Source: Clostridiales bacterium UBA3758
GTDB taxonomy: Bacteria > Bacillota > Clostridia > Oscillospirales > Oscillospiraceae
Assembly: GCA_002371675.1 (NCBI GenBank)
Contig: DFGE01000019.1
Location: 1-10,937 of the forward strand
Direction of reading: 5' to 3'
Length of the DNA stretch: 10,937 nt
The first letter of the stretch is position 1, and each line of letters begins with the position of its first letter. Both the position numbers and the translations under genes were made by a program. Below the pieces are notes generated by a model. The model was not told the DNA's origin. It did no database searches and saw only the letters and a program-made list of their open reading frames with translations. Positions 4,333 to 10,937 of this stretch are shown here, in pieces.

Positions 4333-6768
4333 TCAGGGCGACGGCAGGCGGAGGATCTCCGCGGAGAGCGGGGCGATCTCGCCGCTGACGGCGCTGACGA
4401 GGCCGGCGGCGCTGCAGTCGGCCAGGTAGCGGCGGCTCTGGGCGCTGCGGTTGATGACCGCGAGGTACACCCCGTCCTCCGCCTCCTCGCCGAAGACGTC
4501 CTTCCCGCCGCTGATCCAGCGCAGCACCAGCAGCACATCCGGGCCCGCGCTGAAGAAACGCGCATGCCCGGTGGCGAGCGCAGGAGCCTCATGGCGCTGC
4601 CGCGCGAGGGCTGTGTAATGCTCGCAGAGCTCCTTCTCGCCGAGGCGGAAGGGGCGGCGGTTGAAGGGGTCGCCCACGCCGCTCATGCCCTGCTCGTCTC
4701 CGTAATAGATGCTGGGCACGCCGGGGAGGGCAAACTGCAGCACGGAGACGATCTTCTCCAGCGTCAGGGCGCGCTCCAGCGCCTCGGGCGTGAATTCCAG
4801 CTTCAACTGATCCTCACGCGAGAGCGCCTTGATATGCACCTTGGTGGCCAGGGCGCTGCGCAGCCGCTCCACATCGTGCGAGCCGAGCAGGTTCATCAGC
4901 GAATAGTACAGCGGCCGGGGGTAGTTCATCTGCTGGCCGATCAGGAAGTCGCGCAGCTCATAGGAGCTGGTGCCGCCGTGGATAAAGTCGAGGATCGCCG
5001 TACGCAGGGGGTAGTTCATCACGCTGTCGAGCGAATAGCCGAGGGCGTAATTGCGCCGCGCGCCGTAGCTCTCCTTGACGACGGCGTCCTCCCAGACCTC
5101 GCCGAGCACCAGCGCATCGGGTCTGGCGGCCTTGGCCGCCTCGCGGATCAGCGCGAGCACGGAGTCGGGGAGCTCGTCGGCCACGTCGAGCCGCCAGCCG
5201 GCCGCGCCGCGGCGCAGCCAGGTCTTGACGACGCTGTTCGGCCCGCTGACGACGAAATCCTGCCAGGTGGGCTTCGTCTCCTCCACCTCGGGCAGGCTCT
5301 CGAAGCCCCACCAGCTGCGGTACTCGTCCGGGAAATGCCGGAATTCGTACCAGTCGTAATAGGGCGACTGCTCGCCCTGGCAGGCGCCGAGGCCGGGATA
5401 GTGTCCGAAGCGGTTGAAGTACACGCTGTCGTCCCCCGTGTGGGAGAAGACCCCGTCGAGGATCACGCGGATGCCCATCTGCTCCGCCGCACGGCAGAGA
5501 TGCGTCAGATCCGCGTTCGTGCCGAGGATCGGATCGACCTTCAGATAGTCCGAGGTGTCGTAGCGGTGGTTGGAGCGCGCCTCCACGATGGGGTTGAGAT
5601 ACAGGCAGCTCACGCCGAGCCGCTTGAGATAGGGCAGCTTCTCCTCGATGCCGCGGAGGGTGCCGCCGTAGAAATCGTCGGGCGTATAGCTCTGCTCAAA
5701 GTCCCGCGGCTGCCAGCGCACCTCCTCCTCCGTGCTCCGGTGGAGCTCCGGCGTCTGGCCGAGGGCGCGGTGATAGGCGATGCCGCGCTCGGCCGTGCCG
5801 TCCTGCGAGAAGGCGAAGCGGTCGGGGAAAATCTGATACATGACGCTGCGGCGGAACCAGTTCGGGGTCTCGAAGCCGCGGCGGTAGACCGTGAGCCGGA
5901 AGCCCGGCGCGTCCCAGCCGTAGAGCCGGCCGCGCAGGCCGCCCGCGTCGGGACAGAGCCAGTGCGCGCCGTCCGCCGTCTCGAGGCGGAAGCGGTACCA
6001 GAGCGCGGCGGCCTTGTCGGGCACGCGCAGCGTGACGGCGAAGCCCTCCGCGCTGCGCTCCATGGGCAGCTCGCGGTAGAGCTCGTCCCCGTAGAGGATG
6101 AGCTCGGCGCGCTCCACGCTGCCGGACTGCAGCGCCACCGCGAGGCGCAGCTCGCTCCCCTCCTCCAGCGCGCCGAGCGGCGAGCGGAAGCGCTCGTCGC
6201 AGCTGACGTGGACAACGGAGAGGTTGGACATGCCGTAGCTGCGCATCAGGCCGATGATGTTGGCCGTGCGCGGCTGGATGACCGTGACGCGCTGCAGATC
6301 CACGCCCCGGCAGAGCAGGTCCGTGCAGCAGCTGGCCACGACCGTGTAGGCATCGCTGAGGGGGAAGCCGCAGTCGTCCATCAGCAGGCGCAGCAGCTCC
6401 GGCGCGGCGAAGGGCTCGTCCACGAAGCGGATCACCTCGCCGATGCGATCCAGGCCGAGCCCCATCGAAACGCACTGACGGGCGGCCGCGTAAACCGTGG
6501 CCGCCGTCTGAAAGTATTCCGCGAGAAGCTGCGGACAGTCCTCGCTCTTGAGAAGACCCACCAGGGAGGCGTCGCCCCCCACGGGGACCCAGACGCCGTT
6601 TTTCAGCCGCGCCTGGACGGGGCGGCGGTCGGCGTAGGCGATGGAGAGCTTATAGTTCTCCGTCCAGCACTCGCGGTAGCTGCCGCCGAACCAGACGGTA
6701 TAGCTGCCCGCGTCGCCCTCCGCGTCCGCCCACCAGATCTCCGCGTGCTCGCGGGTGCTTACAGGCAT
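4333..6768 (-). CDS. GH13 alpha-glucan hydrolase (neopullulanase/amylopullulanase-like) with a phosphorylase-like N-terminal region
   Basis: An 811-residue glycoside hydrolase family 13 enzyme expected to cut alpha-1,4 and perhaps alpha-1,6 links in glycogen or maltodextrin. The catalytic (beta/alpha)8 domain begins near VMYQIFPDRF (309-318) and carries DFYGGTLRGI (365-374). Region I is DGVFSH (D438, H443), region II GWRLDVADE (nucleophile D528), region III LGEVWED (acid/base E557) and region IV GSHDVER (H631, D632). A beta-rich N-domain of CBM34-like type is likely at about 205-295, and a C-terminal beta domain follows 720. Residues 1-195 are unusual. In order they carry YTVWFGG, AYAD, EYFQTAAT, PELLRLLMDDCG and MSNLSVVHVS, which resemble the order of motifs in the middle of glycogen phosphorylase, but lack its active-site parts. 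There is no signal peptide, so it is cytoplasmic. The ATG overlaps the glgA end by 10 nt, indicating translational coupling. The exact specificity is not readable. Confidence 0.92.
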   Translation of the reverse strand: MPVSTREHAEIWWADAEGDAGSYTVWFGGSYRECWTENYKLSIAYADRRPVQARLKNGVWVPVGGDASLVGLLKSEDCPQLLAEYFQTAATVYAAARQCVSMGLGLDRIGEVIRFVDEPFAAPELLRLLMDDCGFPLSDAYTVVASCCTDLLCRGVDLQRVTVIQPRTANIIGLMRSYGMSNLSVVHVSCDERFRSPLGALEEGSELRLAVALQSGSVERAELILYGDELYRELPMERSAEGFAVTLRVPDKAAALWYRFRLETADGAHWLCPDAGGLRGRLYGWDAPGFRLTVYRRGFETPNWFRRSVMYQIFPDRFAFSQDGTAERGIAYHRALGQTPELHRSTEEEVRWQPRDFEQSYTPDDFYGGTLRGIEEKLPYLKRLGVSCLYLNPIVEARSNHRYDTSDYLKVDPILGTNADLTHLCRAAEQMGIRVILDGVFSHTGDDSVYFNRFGHYPGLGACQGEQSPYYDWYEFRHFPDEYRSWWGFESLPEVEETKPTWQDFVVSGPNSVVKTWLRRGAAGWRLDVADELPDSVLALIREAAKAARPDALVLGEVWEDAVVKESYGARRNYALGYSLDSVMNYPLRTAILDFIHGGTSSYELRDFLIGQQMNYPRPLYYSLMNLLGSHDVERLRSALATKVHIKALSREDQLKLEFTPEALERALTLEKIVSVLQFALPGVPSIYYGDEQGMSGVGDPFNRRPFRLGEKELCEHYTALARQRHEAPALATGHARFFSAGPDVLLVLRWISGGKDVFGEEAEDGVYLAVINRSAQSRRYLADCSAAGLVSAVSGEIAPLSAEILRLPSP

Positions 6769-8234
6769 AGATAGAGCCTCGCGTAGGCCTCTGCGGAGAG
6801 TTCAAAGCCGAAGTCGGCCTCCATGGCGCTGCGGATGAGCCCGCCCATGACCTGCGGATTGCGGTAGGCCTCGAGCGCCTTGCGCATGGCGTCGCGCAGC
6901 TCCCAGGCGTCGTAATTGGCGAAGGAGAAGCCGTTGCCCTCGCCGGTGTACTGGTTGTAGGGCATGACGGTGTCGCGCAGGCCGCCGGTCTCGCGCACGA
7001 TGGGGATGGAGCCGTAGCGCATGGCGAGCATCTGGCTGATGCCGCAGGGCTCGAAGCGCGAGGGCATGAGGAAGAAGTCGCTCGCGGCGTAAACGAGGTG
7101 GCTGAGGGGCTCGCTGTAGCCGATGTAGGAGCAGAGGCGGCCCTTGTAGCGCTGCTCCGCGCCGCGCATGAAGTTCTCAAAGCGCTCGTCGCCGGTGCCG
7201 AGGAGCATGAACTGCACGTCCTCGCGGCACATGAAATCGTCCAGGATGCAGGCCACGAGGTCAAAGCCCTTCTGCTCGGTCATGCGCGTGACCATGGCGA
7301 AGAGCGGCACGTCGGGCCGGACCTCGAGACCCATCGACAGCTGCAGCTCCTCCTTGCACTTGGCCTTGCCCTTGAGGTGGCCCTTGTCGAAGTGCGCGGG
7401 GATCAGCGGATCGGTGTGGGGGTTGAAGACCTGCTTGTCGATGCCGTTGACGATGCCGCTCAGCTGCGCGGAGCGGGCGTTGAGGATGCCCTCCAGGCCC
7501 TCGGCGTAGTAGGGCATCATGATCTCGCGGGCGTAGCTGGGGCTGACGGTGTTGATGCGGTCGGTAAAGACGAGGCCGCCCTTCATGAAGTTGGCGCAGC
7601 CGTTGAGCTCCATGAACTCGGGGGTGTAGTACTTGGCGTCGACGCCGAGGAGATCCTGCACCTGCTCGAAGCCGCACTTGCCCTGGAAGGCGATGTTGTG
7701 GATGGTGAAGAGGAATTTGAGCTTCTCCTGCATGCCGCCCTGGTACTGGGTGCGCGCGAGCATGGGGATCATGGCGGTCTGCCAGTCGTTGCAGTGGACG
7801 ACCTCGGGCGTGAAGTCGAGATTCGGCAGCGCGTCGAGCACGGCGCGGGTGAAGAAGGCGTACTGCTCGAGCTCCGCCTCGCCGCCGCGGTAGATGCGGT
7901 CGCCGAAATAGTGCTCGTTATCCACCAGGTAGATGGTCACGCCGTCGAGCTCCAGCTTCTCGATGCCTGCATACTCGCGGCGCCAGCCGAGCTGCACGTA
8001 GAAATAGAACATGTGCTGCACCTGATCGGCGTACTTGTTCTTGATCACGCGGTGGTAGGGGGTGATGACGCGCGCGTCGATCCCCAGCTTCTGGAGGGCC
8101 TTGGGCAGCGTGCCGACCACGTCGGCGAGGCCGCCGGTCTTGGACAGCGGCGCGCATTCGGAGGAGGCCAGCAGCACGGCGGGCATCTCCTTGCGTCCCT
8201 GACGCTCGAGCATCTCACGGAATTCCTTTTTCAT
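6759..8234 (-). CDS. glgA: Glycogen/starch synthase, ADP-glucose type (GT5)
   Basis: A 491-residue GT5 glycogen synthase that transfers glucose from ADP-glucose to the non-reducing end of an alpha-1,4-glucan in the cytoplasm (EC 2.4.1.21). Visible signatures are K32-TGGLADV, the sugar-nucleotide binding loop; HCNDWQT (147-153); FTIHNIAFQG (176-185); NTVSPSYAREI (228-238); and GIVNGID (260-266). TRMTEQKG has R317 and K322, matching the phosphate-binding Arg/Lys pair. SRFEPCGISQMLAMRYG (392-408) has the conserved E395, and RETGGLRDTV (414-423) follows. The length is normal, with a ~16-residue N-terminal lead before the first beta strand. The start is supported by AGGAG 7 nt upstream. It lies 69 nt after glgB and overlaps the GH13 start by 10 nt, so it is the middle gene of the operon. 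Confidence 0.97.
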   Translation of the reverse strand: MKKEFREMLERQGRKEMPAVLLASSECAPLSKTGGLADVVGTLPKALQKLGIDARVITPYHRVIKNKYADQVQHMFYFYVQLGWRREYAGIEKLELDGVTIYLVDNEHYFGDRIYRGGEAELEQYAFFTRAVLDALPNLDFTPEVVHCNDWQTAMIPMLARTQYQGGMQEKLKFLFTIHNIAFQGKCGFEQVQDLLGVDAKYYTPEFMELNGCANFMKGGLVFTDRINTVSPSYAREIMMPYYAEGLEGILNARSAQLSGIVNGIDKQVFNPHTDPLIPAHFDKGHLKGKAKCKEELQLSMGLEVRPDVPLFAMVTRMTEQKGFDLVACILDDFMCREDVQFMLLGTGDERFENFMRGAEQRYKGRLCSYIGYSEPLSHLVYAASDFFLMPSRFEPCGISQMLAMRYGSIPIVRETGGLRDTVMPYNQYTGEGNGFSFANYDAWELRDAMRKALEAYRNPQVMGGLIRSAMEADFGFELSAEAYARLYLCL

Positions 8235-8240
8235 ACAAAC

Positions 8241-8247
8241 ACTCCTA
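8241..8247 (-). promoter_or_regulatory. Ribosome binding site of glgA
   Basis: On the minus strand TTAGGAGTG lies before the ATG at 8234, with 7 nt between AGGAG and the start codon. It confirms the start that includes the extra N-terminal residues MKKEFREMLERQ. Confidence 0.8.
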
Positions 8248-8264
8248 ATTCTTGTTGTTATACA

Positions 8265-8276
8265 GCCCGTTCGGGC
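8265..8276. other. Small inverted repeat in the glgB-glgA gap
   Basis: GCCCGTTCGGGC is an inverted repeat (5-bp arms, 2-nt centre) within the 69-nt gap between glgB and glgA. There is no U tract, so it is not a terminator. It could be a weak intercistronic hairpin that tunes mRNA stability. The function is unproven. Confidence 0.3.
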
Positions 8277-8303
8277 GGTGCCTGGCGCGTTTGGGCCGGG
8301 ATT

Positions 8304-10211
<1,908 letters not shown>

Positions 10212-10223
10212 GGGATCTTATCT

Positions 10224-10229
10224 CTCCTT
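10224..10229 (-). promoter_or_regulatory. Ribosome binding site of glgB
   Basis: On the minus strand AAGGAG lies 12 nt before the ATG at 10211. The spacing is longer than optimal, but no closer alternative start or site exists. Confidence 0.6.
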
Positions 10230-10254
10230 CTGTGTATTCAGTTTCCCACTCTTT

Positions 10255-10282
10255 ATTATACCTTCTCGGCGGGATGTTGCAA
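10255..10282 (-). promoter_or_regulatory. Sigma-A type promoter of the glg operon
   Basis: The -10 is a perfect TATAAT (10255-10260), and the -35 is TTGCAA (10277-10282, four of six consensus bases) with a 16-nt spacer. The expected start lies near 10247-10249, giving a leader of about 36 nt that includes the glgB ribosome binding site. The leader is too short for a riboswitch. The AT-rich patch stands out in otherwise GC-rich sequence. Confidence 0.75.
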
Positions 10283-10332
10283 GGGCTTTTTGCCCCGCAG
10301 GAGCAAATTCTCCGTTTTCGACAAGAGCAGCT

Positions 10333-10380
10333 CTTCCCTTTTGCGCCTCGCGTCCCCTTCCCTTTTGCGCCGCGCCTGCC
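10333..10380. repeat. 24-bp tandem repeat, two copies
   Basis: CTTCCCTTTTGCGCC followed by nine less conserved bases occurs at 10333-10356 and again at 10357-10380, with no gap. It lies about 50 bp behind the glgB -35 box. The function is unknown. Confidence 0.65.
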
Positions 10381-10442
10381 CGGGCGCGCCACCGCCTCCC
10401 GGCTTCGTATCCGCGGGGACGGCGTCCTCGACGTCCCGCTTG

Positions 10443-10485
10443 CCTTCCCCTTGAGGGGAAGGTGCCCCAGTGCGCACACTGGGGC
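10443..10485. repeat. Double-hairpin repeat unit
   Basis: Two perfect stem-loops sit side by side: CCTTCCCC-TTGA-GGGGAAGG (10443-10462) and GCCCCAGTG-CGCA-CACTGGGGC (10464-10485), followed by GGATGAGGTG. From memory, units of this form are scattered through gut Clostridia genomes. I cannot verify copy number from one occurrence. Confidence 0.65.
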
Positions 10486-10768
10486 GGATGAGGTGTCTCC
10501 CGTCCCCGCACCTGCGTTCATCCGTCCCCCGTAGGGGAGGGGCTTGCCCATCCCGCCATCTCGCAGCCTGCCCACGGTTTCGCTTCCGTAGGGGACGGCG
10601 TCCTCGACGTCCCGTTGTACCTCCCGCACCCCGGTACATCCGTCTCCGTAGGGGAGGGGCTTGCCCCTCCCGCCATCTCGCAGCCTGCCCACGGTTTCGC
10701 TTCCGTAGGGGACGGCGTCCTCGACGTCCCGCATGCCCCGGGGCGCAATCCGGTACGAATGCCGCCGC

Positions 10769-10889
10769 GGGGAGGGGCTTGCCCCTCCCGATAAAAAAGG
10801 GCGACCCCGTACCGTCGTACGGGATCGCCCGAAGGATATGGAATTGATACATGGATTCCGCGCGGGCCGCCGGGGGCGTCGGCCCCTAC
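10769..10889 (-). repeat. Composite repeat module, right copy (minus orientation)
   Basis: Read on the minus strand it repeats the left module: the GTAGGGGCCGACGCCC word (10863-10889, one mismatch in 27 to 3654-3680), about 32 nt of unmatched sequence, a terminator-like hairpin with a T run (10793-10830), then word A (10769-10789). The total length is 121 bp against 119 bp on the left. Confidence 0.7.
10793..10830 (-). terminator. Terminator-like hairpin with T run, leftward
   Basis: On the minus strand a 14-bp stem (13 matches; arms 10817-10830 and 10799-10812) with a 4-nt loop is followed by TTTTTTAT. This is a well-formed Rho-independent terminator for a leftward gene beyond the right edge. 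It would shield the glg promoter from read-through. It belongs to a repeat module, so it may be mobile rather than gene-specific. Confidence 0.65.
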
Positions 10890-10937
10890 GGCGCAAACCG
10901 CGCCCATTCCGTAGGGGCGGCCGCCCTCGGCCGCCCG

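Larger units (their letters stand above)
10411..10937. repeat. Right array of short palindromic GC-rich repeat words
   Basis: This gene-free edge holds the same words as the left array but mostly reverse-complemented. Word B is at 10411-10438, 10586-10614 and 10703-10731. Word A is at 10530-10555, 10646-10672 and 10769-10790. A ~95-bp direct duplication pairs 10519-10614 with 10637-10731. A word-C type hairpin (GGGCGGCC, 10915-10922, pairing with 10929-10936) closes the window in plus orientation. The array continues past the edge. The linker around GTTTCGCTTCCGTAGG differs from the left array's linker, so the two arrays share words but not whole units. Confidence 0.82.

Noticed and set aside
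4153..6774. A plus-strand open frame of 873 codons opposite the GH13 gene
   Set aside because: It begins inside repeats and is low-complexity. The minus-strand frame holds all GH13 motifs.
8255..8262. Possible internal promoter for glgA (TATAAC)
   Set aside because: No acceptable -35 lies at 16-18 nt and no extended -10 TG is in place. The operon promoter before glgB suffices.

Overview
The window is a high-GC stretch of roughly 65% G+C by eye. All six protein-coding genes I can support lie on the minus strand, so transcription runs right to left. Gene content and repeat types suggest a Gram-positive gut Clostridia, probably Oscillospiraceae/Ruminococcaceae-like. The evidence is a glycogen operon, an acyltransferase and a YdcF protein of Firmicutes type, AGGAG-type ribosome binding sites, and families of short GC-rich palindromic repeats that I remember from such genomes. 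Taxonomy is inference only.

Region by region, following transcription: the right edge (about 10285-10937) has no gene. It holds a short tandem repeat, a dense array of palindromic repeat units and a terminator-like hairpin. A good promoter (TTGCAA-16-TATAAT, 10255-10282) then drives glgB (branching enzyme), glgA (glycogen/starch synthase) and a GH13 alpha-glucan hydrolase that overlaps the end of glgA by 10 nt. The three genes build, branch and trim an alpha-1,4/1,6-glucan. glgC and a complete glgP are not in the window. The GH13 enzyme has an unusual ~190-residue N-terminal region that looks, motif by motif and in order, like a shrunken piece of glycogen phosphorylase. This is the best candidate here for something undescribed.

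A 0.94-kb repeat array (3397-4332) starts directly after the GH13 stop codon. It is built from recurring palindromic words in the opposite orientation to the right-hand array. The operon is therefore bracketed by inverted arrays, which share a ~120-bp composite module containing a terminator-like hairpin.

Left of that array is a second group: a membrane-anchored YdcF/DUF218 protein, an alpha/beta hydrolase with its own promoter and strong ribosome binding site, and a membrane acyltransferase_3 protein. The last two are probably co-transcribed. Nothing ties this group functionally to glycogen.

The left edge (1-499) carries no credible gene. It holds a terminator-like inverted repeat (92-140) and a 206-bp MITE-like element (226-431) with 24-bp terminal inverted repeats enclosing six perfect hairpins in a row. 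A truncated second copy (3321-3391) supplies the start codon of the YdcF gene and shows a compensatory base-pair change in one hairpin.
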